Below, in pieces: positions 1-8,123 of a DNA stretch of 64,000 bases. The notes below the pieces were generated by a model. That model ran no database searches and was not told the DNA's origin. It saw only the letters and a list, made by a program, of their open reading frames with translations. Position 1 is the stretch's first letter. Every line of letters starts with the position of its first letter. The position numbers and the translations under genes are program-made. Source of the DNA: Algibacter miyuki (GTDB taxonomy: Bacteria > Bacteroidota > Bacteroidia > Flavobacteriales > Flavobacteriaceae); NCBI RefSeq assembly GCF_042427745.1, contig NZ_JBHMFA010000005.1. One strand, 5' to 3'.

Positions 1-1
1 T

Positions 2-67
2 TTATTCCCTTTACCTACTTCTCAAACAGGGTTAAACGCTAATTTACCGCAAAACCCAGGTTACTAG
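2..67 (+). CDS. C-terminal end of a SusD/RagB-like outer-membrane lipoprotein (partial)
   Basis: Only the last 21 codons are in the window, ending at a TAG stop at 65-67. The frame reads LFPLPTSQTGLNANLPQNPGY. A tail of the form P-(L/I)-P-x(n)-N-x-N-L-x-Q-N-x-G-Y is typical of RagB/SusD nutrient-binding lipoproteins of Bacteroidota, which sit at the cell surface over a SusC TonB-dependent channel. The gene starts outside the window. A strong terminator follows 35 bases downstream. Identification rests on the terminal motif alone; if right, a susC gene should lie further to the left. Confidence 0.7.
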   Translation, partial: LFPLPTSQTGLNANLPQNPGY

Positions 68-101
68 TTAAAGTAAAAAATAAATTTATATTTGATATTC
101 T

Positions 102-141
102 AAAAACCGGCAAATCGAAAATTCGATTTGCCGGTTTTTTT
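102..141 (+). terminator. Rho-independent terminator after the SusD-like gene
   Basis: A perfect 18-bp inverted repeat (102-119 with 122-139) with core ACCGGCAAATCG is flanked by A and T runs. It ends the SusD-like transcript. The A/T flanks would let it work in both directions. Confidence 0.9.
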
Positions 142-474
142 ATTTCCTATGAAAAGAAACTTACGTTAAAACACGCCCCTATACAATCATAAAACCTTCA
201 AATTAATAAATCCTACATATTTCATGATTTTGAAGAATTAACCTTAAAACTTCACTAAAACCAATAAAAACATTAATTTATTCATAAAAACATAAGAAAT
301 AACTTATAATTTATACTGATTGAACCATAAATTATAGTCATCTAGTTAAAAATGCGATAATATTGTTAAAGGGAGTTATTACTAAACCTTCTAATTTTAA
401 TTAGAACAAAAGTGCCCCTTATTAAGAGAGTTTGAGTTAAATATTATATAGTTTGAGTTAGTTTTTTATTGAAA
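142..474. other. Gene-free AT-rich gap
   Basis: I find no convincing ORF on either strand between the SusD terminator and the next hairpin. All ATG frames I followed stop within a few codons. No exact TAnnTTTG box was found. Because a second plus-strand terminator ends this stretch, a small untranslated transcript could lie here, but nothing in the sequence proves it. Confidence 0.4.
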
Positions 475-507
475 TAAGCAGTTGCAATTTTGTAGCTGCT
501 TTTTTTA
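475..507 (+). terminator. Orphan terminator hairpin
   Basis: AAGCAGTTGCA pairs with TGTAGCTGCTT (11 bp including G-T wobbles) across a short loop and is followed by a T7 run, so it reads as a plus-strand terminator. No plus-strand gene lies between it and the SusD terminator over 330 bases upstream. Confidence 0.7.
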
Positions 508-543
508 TTATTCATATTTATAACTGCTTTTAAATATCTAAAC

Positions 544-573
544 AAAAAAAGGCCGCCTTTACAGACAGCCTTT
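544..573 (-). terminator. Terminator of the ankyrin-repeat gene
   Basis: On the minus strand AAAGGCTGTC pairs with GGCGGCCTTT (two G-T wobbles) and a T7 run follows. It lies about 40 bases after the stop codon of the ankyrin-repeat gene. Confidence 0.8.
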
Positions 574-614
574 ATAACGAGTGACTAACTCAAAATAATT
601 ATTATTCCTACTAA

Positions 615-1013
615 TTATTTTTTCTTGTTTTCTACTAAAGCGGTTTTTATAATTTGTGCAGCTTCATCAGCACCGTGAATTTCAGCATATTTAGCAGCTG
701 TCATTTTCTTAGCCGTTTTCGCCTTTAAATTAGCACCATGCTTAATAAGTAATTCTAAAATTTCGGTTCTATTATATTTCGCCGCGTACATGGCAGGCGT
801 CATACCGTTAGAAACCTGATTCACATCTTCGCCTATAGAAAGCAGTTTCATAACCGTATCAATATCACCTAAAGCGATAGAAACACAAAATGAATTTACC
901 TTATAATACCGAACAATTTCCGGTGCATTATCAGTTGAAGTAAATGGGGTTGCATGTGCTGTTCCAAATGTAAAGCTTAATGCGATTGCAGAAATAATGA
1001 TTGATTTTTTCAT
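615..1013 (-). CDS. Secreted ankyrin-repeat protein
   Basis: A 132-residue protein with an N-terminal signal peptide (about residues 1-21, ending near THA). It is followed by roughly two ankyrin repeats: the segment around residues 70-95 contains GMTPAMYAAKYNRTEILELLIKHGAN, written here only as its hallmarks TPAMYAA and ELLIKHGAN, and a second, weaker repeat follows to about 128. Ankyrin repeats are protein-binding scaffolds; the partner is unknown. Export to the periplasm or beyond is inferred from the signal peptide. It is a single-gene unit with its own terminator downstream and gpmI diverging from it. Function cannot be given beyond binding. Confidence 0.8.
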   Translation of the reverse strand: MKKSIIISAIALSFTFGTAHATPFTSTDNAPEIVRYYKVNSFCVSIALGDIDTVMKLLSIGEDVNQVSNGMTPAMYAAKYNRTEILELLIKHGANLKAKTAKKMTAAKYAEIHGADEAAQIIKTALVENKKK

Positions 1014-1232
1014 GATGAAAGATTTTTGATTTAATTAAATTGATTATGTTTTTTGATATACTTAAAAGACGACAGAAACTTAGAAGTGTTACACAAAAAA
1101 TGAAAAAAACAGAATTTCAATACAAATTCCATCAATAATCACAGCATCAGTGGCAATTCAATCATATAATAAAGATGCTTCAAAATACTAGATTTTAAGG
1201 CCGCACTTACCCCTAACTTAAACCAAGTTATG

Positions 1233-1240
1233 TATATTTG
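1233..1240 (+). promoter_or_regulatory. -7 box of gpmI promoter
   Basis: TATATTTG matches the Bacteroidota -7 consensus TAnnTTTG and lies 25 bases before the gpmI ATG. No clear -33 TTG was found at the usual spacing. Confidence 0.6.
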
Positions 1241-1265
1241 TAACGTTTATTAAAACTGAAAAAAA

Positions 1266-2777
1266 ATGAATAAAAAAGTTATTTTAATGATTCTTGACGG
1301 TTGGGGAAATTCTCCAGACCCTAAAGTTTCTGCTATCGACCACGCCAAAACACCTTTCATAGACTCACTATATAAAAAATATCCATTCGCCACGTTACGC
1401 ACCGACGGTTTACACGTAGGTTTGCCAGAAGGCCAAATGGGAAACAGTGAAGTGGGCCACATGAATTTAGGAGCCGGTAGAATTGTGTATCAAGATTTAG
1501 CAAAAATTAATTTAGCTATTGAACAAGACACTCTAAAAGATGAAAAAGTATTAGTCGACGCCTTAAAATATGCTTCGGACAACAATAAAAACGTACATTT
1601 TTTAGGTTTATTAAGCGATGGAGGCGTACATGCACACACTAGCCATTTACGTGGTTTTATTGATGCTGCAAACAAAGCCGGTGTAAACTCTTATGTACAC
1701 GCTTTTACAGATGGTCGTGATGTAGACCCAAAATCGGGTAAAGGTTATGTTGAAGATTTACAAAAATACACTGAAGGGACAAAAGCTAAAATAGCAACTA
1801 TTACCGGCCGTTATTACGCCATGGACAGAGACAACCGTTGGGAACGTGTACAATTGGCTTATGACGCTATTGCGAATGGCGTTGGAAAGCTAACAGAAAA
1901 TCCAACAGCTGAAATTCAAGCTAATTATGATAATGATGTTACTGATGAATTCATCAAGCCATTAATTATTACTGAAAACAATACGCCTGTTGCCAAAGTG
2001 GAAAAGGACGATGTACTTATCTTTTTCAACTTTAGAACTGATAGAGGTCGCGAATTAACCGAAATGTTAAATCAAAAAGATTTCCCGGAATACAACACAA
2101 AAAAAATAGATTTATACTACGTAACCATCACAAATTATAGCGATGCTTTTAAAGGCATAAAAGTAATTTTCAATAAAGATAATATTACCGAAACGCTTGG
2201 AGAAGTTTTATCCAAAAACGGAAAGAAACAAATTCGAATTGCTGAAACTGAAAAATACCCACACGTAACGTTTTTCTTTTCTGGCGGACAAGAAACGCCT
2301 TTTGAAGGTGAATCGCGTATTTTAAAGAACTCTCCAAAAGTAGCCACTTACGATTTAAAACCAGAAATGAGTGCCTACGAATTAAAGGATGCTTTAGTGC
2401 TAGAACTTGAAAAAGGTGAAGTAGATTTTGTTTGCTTAAACTTTGCTAATGGTGATATGGTTGGGCATACTGGTGTTATGGAAGCTGCTATAAAAGCTTG
2501 TGAAGCGGTAGACGACTGTGTGAACGATGTTATTACAACAGGTTTAAAAAACGGGTACACTACTCTAGTAATTGCCGATCACGGAAATTGCGAAACCATG
2601 ATTAACCCCGATGGTTCGCCAAACACAGCGCACACCACAAACCCTGTACCGGTTATATTAGTAGACAACGAATTAAAAAGTATTAAAGATGGTGTTTTAG
2701 GCGATATGGCTCCAACCATATTAAAACTTATGGGTGTGGAACAACCAGCTGCCATGACGCAACATCCTTTAGTATAA
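1266..2777 (+). CDS. gpmI: 2,3-bisphosphoglycerate-independent phosphoglycerate mutase
   Basis: Interconverts 3- and 2-phosphoglycerate in cytosolic glycolysis and gluconeogenesis using two Mn ions and a phosphoserine intermediate, without 2,3-BPG. The 503-residue length is normal for the family. Visible hallmarks: MILDGWG at 8-14 (metal-binding Asp11), GNSEVGH with nucleophile Ser61, the HAFTDGRDVDP substrate motif near residue 146, FFNFRTDRGRE, the C-terminal VIADHGN metal site and NTAHTTNPVP. It has its own TAnnTTTG box and is followed 45 bases later by a HAD-like gene on the same strand. Confidence 0.97.
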   Translation: MNKKVILMILDGWGNSPDPKVSAIDHAKTPFIDSLYKKYPFATLRTDGLHVGLPEGQMGNSEVGHMNLGAGRIVYQDLAKINLAIEQDTLKDEKVLVDALKYASDNNKNVHFLGLLSDGGVHAHTSHLRGFIDAANKAGVNSYVHAFTDGRDVDPKSGKGYVEDLQKYTEGTKAKIATITGRYYAMDRDNRWERVQLAYDAIANGVGKLTENPTAEIQANYDNDVTDEFIKPLIITENNTPVAKVEKDDVLIFFNFRTDRGRELTEMLNQKDFPEYNTKKIDLYYVTITNYSDAFKGIKVIFNKDNITETLGEVLSKNGKKQIRIAETEKYPHVTFFFSGGQETPFEGESRILKNSPKVATYDLKPEMSAYELKDALVLELEKGEVDFVCLNFANGDMVGHTGVMEAAIKACEAVDDCVNDVITTGLKNGYTTLVIADHGNCETMINPDGSPNTAHTTNPVPVILVDNELKSIKDGVLGDMAPTILKLMGVEQPAAMTQHPLV

Positions 2778-2822
2778 ATACAAATTACAACAACTTAAAG
2801 CGTATTGCTTGCCCTTAATAAA

Positions 2823-3227
2823 ATGAATTTTAGCAACACAAAAATTATAGCTGTAGATTTCGATGGCACTATTGTAGAAGATGCTTATCCTAAAATAGGA
2901 AAGCCTATGCTATTTGCTTTCGAAACTTTAAAAAAACTGCAAGAAGATGGGCACCGTCTCATTTTATGGACCTATAGATGTGGCGAAAAATTAGACGATG
3001 CCGTGGCTTTCTGCAAAGATAACGGCATCCATTTTTACGCAGTAAATCACAGTTTTGAAGACGAGGAATATACAACCGATGTAAGTCGAAAAATTCATGC
3101 CGATTTATTTATTGACGATAGAAACATTGGAGGTTTCATTGGTTGGGGAGAAGTATATCAAATACTCACCAATCAAAAACCAGTAATTCCACAGAAGAAA
3201 AAAGGCTTATTTGGTTTCTTAAAATAG
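2823..3227 (+). CDS. HAD-like phosphatase family protein (small BT0820-like type)
   Basis: A 134-residue protein from the ATG at 2823; an in-frame TTG at 2805 is possible but lies in the gpmI spacer and adds only six residues. The N-terminus IIAVDFDGTIVED is HAD motif I (two catalytic Asp); LILWTYRCGEKLDDAV resembles motif II, and FIDDRNIGG gives the motif IV acidic pair. The small size and lack of a cap domain resemble Bacteroidota proteins of the BT0820 type. Substrate unknown. It probably shares the gpmI transcript. A basic C-terminal tail (QKKKGLFGFLK) ends the protein. Confidence 0.75.
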   Translation: MNFSNTKIIAVDFDGTIVEDAYPKIGKPMLFAFETLKKLQEDGHRLILWTYRCGEKLDDAVAFCKDNGIHFYAVNHSFEDEEYTTDVSRKIHADLFIDDRNIGGFIGWGEVYQILTNQKPVIPQKKKGLFGFLK

Positions 3228-3280
3228 TTCCCAAATCCGAGCGTCTTCATTTTAAACATAGGCAATTACAGCATTTTAAG

Positions 3281-3288
3281 TACCTTTG
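3281..3288 (+). promoter_or_regulatory. -7 box of map promoter
   Basis: TACCTTTG matches TAnnTTTG and lies 17 bases before the map ATG at 3306, giving the methionine aminopeptidase unit its own promoter. Confidence 0.6.
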
Positions 3289-3305
3289 CCATTATTTTTT
3301 TGAAT

Positions 3306-4124
3306 ATGATAGTTATAAAAACCCAAGAAGAAATTGAACTAATGCGCGAAAGTGCATTAATAGTATCTAAAACATTAGGAGAAGTTGCCAAAGCTTTAAA
3401 GCCAGGCGTTACAACACTTCAACTAGATAAAATAGCTGAAGAGCATATTAGAGATCACGGCGCTATACCCGGTTTTTTAGGCCTTTACGATTTTCCAAAT
3501 ACACTTTGCATGAGCCCGAACACTCAAGTGGTTCACGGTATTCCAAACAGCACGCCTTTAGTTGAAGGTGATATTATTTCTATAGATTGTGGTGCCTTAA
3601 AAAATGGTTTTTATGGCGATCATGCTTACACTTTTGCTGTAGGAGAAATAGAACCTGAAACCGAAAAATTACTTCAAGTCACCAAAGAATCTTTATATGT
3701 TGGTATTCGCGAATTTAAAGCGAATAACCGTGTTGGAGATGTTGGTTATGCCATTCAAAAATACTGTGAAGATCATGGTTATGGTGTGGTAAGAGAACTT
3801 GTAGGTCATGGATTAGGAGCAAAAATGCACGAAGATCCTGAAATGCCAAACTACGGAAAACGTGGTCGCGGTAAGAAATTTGTTAACGGGATGGTTGTGG
3901 CTATTGAGCCAATGATTAATTTAGGCACACACCGCATTAAACAACATTCTGATGGTTGGACCATCACTACTTTAGATAACAAACCGTCGGCTCACTTTGA
4001 GCACGATGTCGCCTTAGTTGATGGAAAACCAGAACTACTTTCAACCTTTGCTTATATTTATGATGCTTTAGGTATTGTTTCTAATGAGGAAGATGAATTT
4101 CGTCAAAAAGCATTAGTTCTTTAA
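3306..4124 (+). CDS. map: Type I methionine aminopeptidase
   Basis: Removes the N-terminal methionine from nascent proteins in the cytosol. The 272-residue chain has the dinuclear-metal ligands of the family: IDCGALKNGFYGDHA (two Asp), GHGLGAKMHEDP (His), IEPMI (Glu) and FEHDVAL (Glu). I chose the ATG at 3306 over an in-frame TTG two codons earlier because it lies at a normal distance from the -7 box. The stop codon is directly followed by the ATG of the DUF3050 gene, so the two and the following methyltransferase form an operon. Confidence 0.96.
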   Translation: MIVIKTQEEIELMRESALIVSKTLGEVAKALKPGVTTLQLDKIAEEHIRDHGAIPGFLGLYDFPNTLCMSPNTQVVHGIPNSTPLVEGDIISIDCGALKNGFYGDHAYTFAVGEIEPETEKLLQVTKESLYVGIREFKANNRVGDVGYAIQKYCEDHGYGVVRELVGHGLGAKMHEDPEMPNYGKRGRGKKFVNGMVVAIEPMINLGTHRIKQHSDGWTITTLDNKPSAHFEHDVALVDGKPELLSTFAYIYDALGIVSNEEDEFRQKALVL

Positions 4125-4913
4125 ATGAATACATACATAAAATCTATTGAACTCGCTTTAAAACCATTGCGAGAACAGCTCAATTCGCATAAATTATACA
4201 GTGATTTAGCGTCGGTTGAAGATATTAAAACTTTTATGGAACAGCATGTTTTTGCTGTTTGGGATTTTATGAGTTTGTTAAAAGCGCTTCAAAATCATTT
4301 AACCAACACATCGGTACCTTGGACACCTGTAAAACATCCTTCTACGGCGCGTTTTATAAATGAAATTGTTCTAGGTGAAGAAAGTGATGTTAACGAGCTA
4401 GGCCAACCTTATAGTCATTTTGAAATGTACTTAGACGCCATGCAACAAATTGGGGCAAGCACAACAGATATAAATAAATTTATAAAAAATATAGTAGCTG
4501 GCACTTCAGTTTCTAATGCACTAACTGCTTTAAATTTACCAAAAGAAACCCAAGATTTTGTAGATTTCTCTTTTAAAACCATTGACACCAATGCACCGCA
4601 TAAAATTGCTGCCGCTTTTACCTTCGGAAGAGAAGATGTCATTCCTGATATGTTTTTTCAAATTATAAAACAATCTGAACAACAACACAAAGCCTCTTAT
4701 AGTAAACTTACTTATTATTTGGAACGCCATATAGAATTAGATGGTGATGAGCATGGCCCATTATCTTTAAAAATGGTTGAAGAATTATGCCAAAACGATT
4801 CTCAGAAATGGGATGATGTTTTAGAAACCGCAAAAGATGCACTAAAATATCGTATTGCGCTTTGGGATGGCATTTCAAACTTAATTTCATCAACAGTAGA
4901 TCAAGAAGCCTAA
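4125..4913 (+). CDS. DUF3050 family protein (haem-oxygenase-like fold)
   Basis: A 262-residue cytosolic protein recognised as DUF3050 by its N-terminal half: LNSHKLYSDLASVEDIK, FMEQHVFAVWDFMSLLK and a VPWTPVKHPSTARFINEI segment. The family is all-helical and grouped with haem-oxygenase/TENA-like folds. Conserved His and Glu residues (EQHVFAVWDFM, HFEMY, RHIELDGDEHGPLS) look like a metal or haem-type site, which is inference. No biochemical role is established to my knowledge. It starts immediately after the map stop and is followed three bases later by a methyltransferase. Confidence 0.8.
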   Translation: MNTYIKSIELALKPLREQLNSHKLYSDLASVEDIKTFMEQHVFAVWDFMSLLKALQNHLTNTSVPWTPVKHPSTARFINEIVLGEESDVNELGQPYSHFEMYLDAMQQIGASTTDINKFIKNIVAGTSVSNALTALNLPKETQDFVDFSFKTIDTNAPHKIAAAFTFGREDVIPDMFFQIIKQSEQQHKASYSKLTYYLERHIELDGDEHGPLSLKMVEELCQNDSQKWDDVLETAKDALKYRIALWDGISNLISSTVDQEA

Positions 4914-4916
4914 ACA

Positions 4917-5681
4917 TTGAAAAAACTCTTTAAACTCATATTAAACACCATTCCAAGGCCTTTATTAATAAGGTTAAGTTATGTTATTCGTCCGGTTTTA
5001 GCTTTCTTTTTAAAAGGAAATACCTTTACCGATCCTATTGACGAAAAAAGTTTTAAGAGCTTTCTACCTTATGGCTACGGAAACCAGCGCAACAATGTAC
5101 TATCGCCTTCTACCTTAAGTTTAGAGCGCCATAGATTGCTTTGGCTCTATCTTAAGAATGAAACCGATTTCTTTTCTTCGGAAAAAAAAGTACTTCATTT
5201 TGCGCCTGAACAATGTTTTTTGAAACGTTTTAGATCCCTTAAAAACCTAGATTATACCACAACCGATTTGCTATCGCCAATTGCTGATGTAAAGGCTGAT
5301 ATTTGCGATTTACCTTTTGAAGATAACAGTTACGATATTATTTTCTGTAATCATGTTCTAGAACATATTCCAGATGATACCAAAGCCATGCAAGAGCTTT
5401 ATCGTGTACTTAAACCGGGTGGTATGGGCATTTTTCAAATTCCGCAAGATTTATCTAGAGCCACTACTTTTGAAGATTATACTATTACCGATAAAGCGGA
5501 ACGTGCTAAAATTTTCGGACAATATGATCATGTTCGTGTTTATGGCCGAGATTATTTTGATAAACTTCGTAGTATAGGTTTTAAAGTAAATGAGGTAGAT
5601 TATACCGCTACCCTTCCCGCGAAAGCGATAGCACAATACTGTTTAGCTCCAGGTGAAATTATTCCGGTGGTTTACAAATAG
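4917..5681 (+). CDS. Class I SAM-dependent methyltransferase
   Basis: A 254-residue protein starting at TTG (4917); no in-frame ATG near the start preserves the conserved N-terminal part. The SAM domain sits in the second half: KVLHFAPEQ (motif I region), DICDLPFEDNSYDIIFCNHVLEHIPDD (post-I to motif II, the HVLEHI hallmark of Methyltransf_11) and ELYRVLKPGGMGIFQIP (motif III). The N-terminal 60 residues include a hydrophobic basic helix (about 10-37) that could touch the membrane. Substrate unknown. It is co-directional with map and DUF3050, then DUF423 after 14 bases. Confidence 0.85.
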   Translation: MKKLFKLILNTIPRPLLIRLSYVIRPVLAFFLKGNTFTDPIDEKSFKSFLPYGYGNQRNNVLSPSTLSLERHRLLWLYLKNETDFFSSEKKVLHFAPEQCFLKRFRSLKNLDYTTTDLLSPIADVKADICDLPFEDNSYDIIFCNHVLEHIPDDTKAMQELYRVLKPGGMGIFQIPQDLSRATTFEDYTITDKAERAKIFGQYDHVRVYGRDYFDKLRSIGFKVNEVDYTATLPAKAIAQYCLAPGEIIPVVYK

Positions 5682-5695
5682 AAAAACGAACTATA

Positions 5696-6064
5696 ATGAC
5701 ACAACACATTATTATTGCCACAGCCGCTTTTTTAGGAATGCTCTCTGTGATTTTTGGTGCTTTTGGAGCTCATGCATTAAAGAAAATCCTATCAACCGAT
5801 CAATTACATAGTTTTGAAGTTGGCGTAAAATATCAAATGTATCACGCCATTGTATTGCTTGGTTTAGGTGTTAGTGGTTATCACATAACTGCTGCCACTT
5901 ACTGGTGTTTTACTTTAGGGATTGTATTATTTTCCTTTAGTATTTTTGGTTTAGTAATCTCTGATGCCAAAGGAAAAAAACTTCGCTTTTTAGGGCCAAT
6001 TACACCTGTTGGCGGTTTATTTTTAGTTACAGGTTGGTTACTATTACTTATTCATGCGCTTTAG
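5696..6064 (+). CDS. DUF423 family small membrane protein
   Basis: A 122-residue inner-membrane protein with about four hydrophobic helices. Hallmarks of DUF423 (YgdD family) are present: GMLSVIFGAFGAHALKK near the N-terminus, FEVGVKYQMYHAIVLLGLG in the middle and FLGPITPVGGLFLVTGWLLL at the C-terminus. The function of the family is unknown. It is the last gene of the map operon and converges on apbE. Confidence 0.9.
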   Translation: MTQHIIIATAAFLGMLSVIFGAFGAHALKKILSTDQLHSFEVGVKYQMYHAIVLLGLGVSGYHITAATYWCFTLGIVLFSFSIFGLVISDAKGKKLRFLGPITPVGGLFLVTGWLLLLIHAL

Positions 6065-6111
6065 TAACCTCAATACTTAGTACGCGTTTTTTATTAATTC
6101 CTTGGAGTATC

Positions 6112-7119
6112 TTAGTTTTCAGAAAAGCCATTCAAACTTAAGGTTTCAAACTCCTTTTTATCATTTTCAAAAATCAAGAATACCTTTAGTTCTGGGTGTG
6201 TTTCTAAAAACGTTTTTATATTTTCAATCCCCATAGACTTAAATGCCGTTGCATAAGCATCAGCAATCATGCAATTTTCCGCAATTACAGAAATACTTAA
6301 TAAATTCGTTTTACTTGGGTATCCTGTTTTAGTATCAATAATATGGGCGTAACGATTGCCATCGGCATCCAATTTAAATTTTCTATAAGTTCCCGATGTT
6401 GCCATGGCTTTATCTTTTAGAAAAAGCACTTTATTTATAGATTGTGTGCCGCTGAAATTCGGATTCTCCACACCTACTGTCCATACTTTACCGCTTACTA
6501 CATTGGTGCCACGCGCACGGAGTTCACCTCCAATGTTTATTAAATAGTTATCGATATGCTGACTTTCTAAATACTCTCCAACCACATCAACGCCATAACC
6601 TTTTGCAATAGCATTAAAATCAATAAATGTCGATTGAGGTTTCAATAAATTATTACCCTCTAGACTGACTTTATCTAACCCAACAGATTCCATTAGTTCG
6701 TTTATTTTAAGGCTATCTAAGTCCACTATTTTTCCTTCTGGCCCAAAATCCCAAGCATTTACAACAGCTCCAATAGTGGGATCGAAAGCCCCTTTAGTTT
6801 CGTTAAAAATAGTTTTTGACGTATTGAAAACGGTTTTAAAATGAGCATCTATTTTAACAGCCTCATTTCTATTTACCTTAGAAATATCCGAACTATCGAT
6901 ATAAGTAGACATCGCATGGTTTATTACGGAAAATAAACTATCAAGTGCTACCTGATAATTAATTTCGGAGTCGTATGTTACCTGATAAAACGTTCCAAAC
7001 ACATCGCCTTGTAAACTCATATTTTGGGCTTTGGCGGCATTGTTTTCTTCTGAATCGGGTTGCTGTTTACAAGCCGAAAGCAACAAACAACACACGAGTA
7101 CTTTTATCGTAGTTTTCAT
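6112..7119 (-). CDS. apbE: FAD:protein FMN transferase ApbE (lipoprotein)
   Basis: Attaches FMN covalently to threonines of target proteins outside the cytoplasm, here most likely NqrB and NqrC encoded upstream. The 335-residue chain starts with a lipoprotein signal (LLLSAC at about 12-17, lipid-modified Cys). Family motifs visible: FGTFYQVTY, DPTIGAVVNAWDFGP, DFNAIAKGYGVDVV, YLINIGGELRARG, a basic ATSGTYRKF stretch, HIIDTKTGYP and MIADAYATAFKSMG (metal site). The start codon follows the preceding gene's stop directly, so the two share a transcript. Confidence 0.95.
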   Translation of the reverse strand: MKTTIKVLVCCLLLSACKQQPDSEENNAAKAQNMSLQGDVFGTFYQVTYDSEINYQVALDSLFSVINHAMSTYIDSSDISKVNRNEAVKIDAHFKTVFNTSKTIFNETKGAFDPTIGAVVNAWDFGPEGKIVDLDSLKINELMESVGLDKVSLEGNNLLKPQSTFIDFNAIAKGYGVDVVGEYLESQHIDNYLINIGGELRARGTNVVSGKVWTVGVENPNFSGTQSINKVLFLKDKAMATSGTYRKFKLDADGNRYAHIIDTKTGYPSKTNLLSISVIAENCMIADAYATAFKSMGIENIKTFLETHPELKVFLIFENDKKEFETLSLNGFSEN

Positions 7120-7497
7120 CTAATTTAAGTTGGTTTCTAAAACTTGAATACCGTTGTATTCTAACAAGTATTCTTCATTTAAATAAAGTGGTTCCTTTTC
7201 ACCATGTATACTTCCAATTCCTACACCTGCATAAAGTACTTTTGCATCATTTTCTCTAGCATGCTTTTTAAAACTTTCCATCCAAACGACATCAAAATTA
7301 TTAGGGTTTTCAGGTAAAACAACCGCCCGAACAATAACAAAAAAATACTGTTTGGTTTTATCCATACATACAAATTGTGGATGTTTTTTCAACTTGCTGT
7401 TTATAGCTATAAATTCGAATCCTCGTTGCTCTAGATCTTTCCCAACGTGGTTCATCGCTAGATTATGGAGTTCTTGTTTTGATAATGCTTTGCTCAT
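7120..7497 (-). CDS. Small conserved flavobacterial protein between the NQR block and apbE
   Basis: A 125-residue soluble protein, no signal or membrane segment. I chose the ATG at 7497 (MSKALSKQELHNLAM); the longer frame from 7512 would begin upstream of or inside the promoter box. It ends directly before the apbE start, so co-transcription is likely. I do not recognise a Pfam domain with confidence. Similar short proteins sit next to NQR genes in other Flavobacteriaceae and sometimes carry the name 'NQR subunit F', which is misleading because no ferredoxin or flavin motif is present. A role in NQR assembly with ApbE is only inference from position. Confidence 0.65.
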   Translation of the reverse strand: MSKALSKQELHNLAMNHVGKDLEQRGFEFIAINSKLKKHPQFVCMDKTKQYFFVIVRAVVLPENPNNFDVVWMESFKKHARENDAKVLYAGVGIGSIHGEKEPLYLNEEYLLEYNGIQVLETNLN

Positions 7498-7501
7498 GAT
7501 A

Positions 7502-7509
7502 CAAAAATA
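7502..7509 (-). promoter_or_regulatory. -7 box only four bases before the start codon
   Basis: Minus-strand TATTTTTG matches TAnnTTTG; a TTG element lies 23 bases upstream. Only TATC separates the box from the ATG at 7497, so the start site should fall at or next to the start codon (leaderless mRNA). It also excludes the longer ORF start. Confidence 0.6.
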
Positions 7510-7610
7510 CAATATTACTCGTGTTTTAAAAACAACAATTTAACAAAGTACATATAGGTAACTAATCAATTAAAATCTTTTTTCGTAATTTAATATCAAA
7601 ATTAAAAGAA

Positions 7611-8069
7611 ATGAAAACGACACCACGATTAGAATCTGCGGTTAGAAAACTATATATCGCTTTTCATAATAACGAATTAGATCCAGAATGCTGTCAAAAA
7701 TGTGCCGTAGGAAATATTTTGGATAATTCTGATAGTTGGCAACATTTATCGGATGATCATGGGTCGATAAATTTAAATTATATAGGAAAAGTACATGAAA
7801 CTTTAGGTCGGAAATTTAATGGTTATTCGCCTTTAGAATTACTAAAAATAGAATCCACCTTTTTAAAAGCTTCAGGATATATCGTGCCTTTAAACTACAA
7901 AAACAAAAAACCGACAAACCCCAAGGATAAGGACAGTTTATTTAAAGCCCTCTCTGCGGTCATTACTTTGTTATGCGAACTCGATAAGATTCCGAATTAC
8001 ATGGATTACACCAAGCTCTTTGAGTTTGAAGATAACACACCCAAATACCATTTAACACATATTTTTTAA
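7611..8069 (+). CDS. Conserved flavobacterial protein with CCxxC motif beside nqrF
   Basis: A 152-residue cytosolic protein of unknown function. Near the N-terminus it has ECCQKCAVGN with Cys27, Cys28 and Cys31, which could bind Fe-S, Zn or Fe. After it come NLNYIGKVHETLGRKFNGYSPLELLKIE and a helical C-terminal half. It is on the plus strand, wedged between the minus-strand nqrF and the apbE pair, with a bidirectional terminator behind it. I know the family only as a conserved Bacteroidota protein; database labels such as 'NQR subunit F' for it would be transferred by neighbourhood. A role in NQR maturation is a hypothesis. Confidence 0.6.
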   Translation: MKTTPRLESAVRKLYIAFHNNELDPECCQKCAVGNILDNSDSWQHLSDDHGSINLNYIGKVHETLGRKFNGYSPLELLKIESTFLKASGYIVPLNYKNKKPTNPKDKDSLFKALSAVITLLCELDKIPNYMDYTKLFEFEDNTPKYHLTHIF

Positions 8070-8073
8070 AACA

Positions 8074-8103
8074 AAAAAACCAACACTTTCGTGTTGGTTT
8101 TTT
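8074..8103. terminator. Bidirectional terminator between the CCxxC gene and nqrF
   Basis: AAAAAACCAACAC pairs perfectly with GTGTTGGTTTTTT over 13 bp with a TTTC loop. It lies between two convergent stop codons and serves both strands, closing the nqr operon. Confidence 0.92.
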
Positions 8104-8123
8104 ATATATCTTGAATTTAGAGA

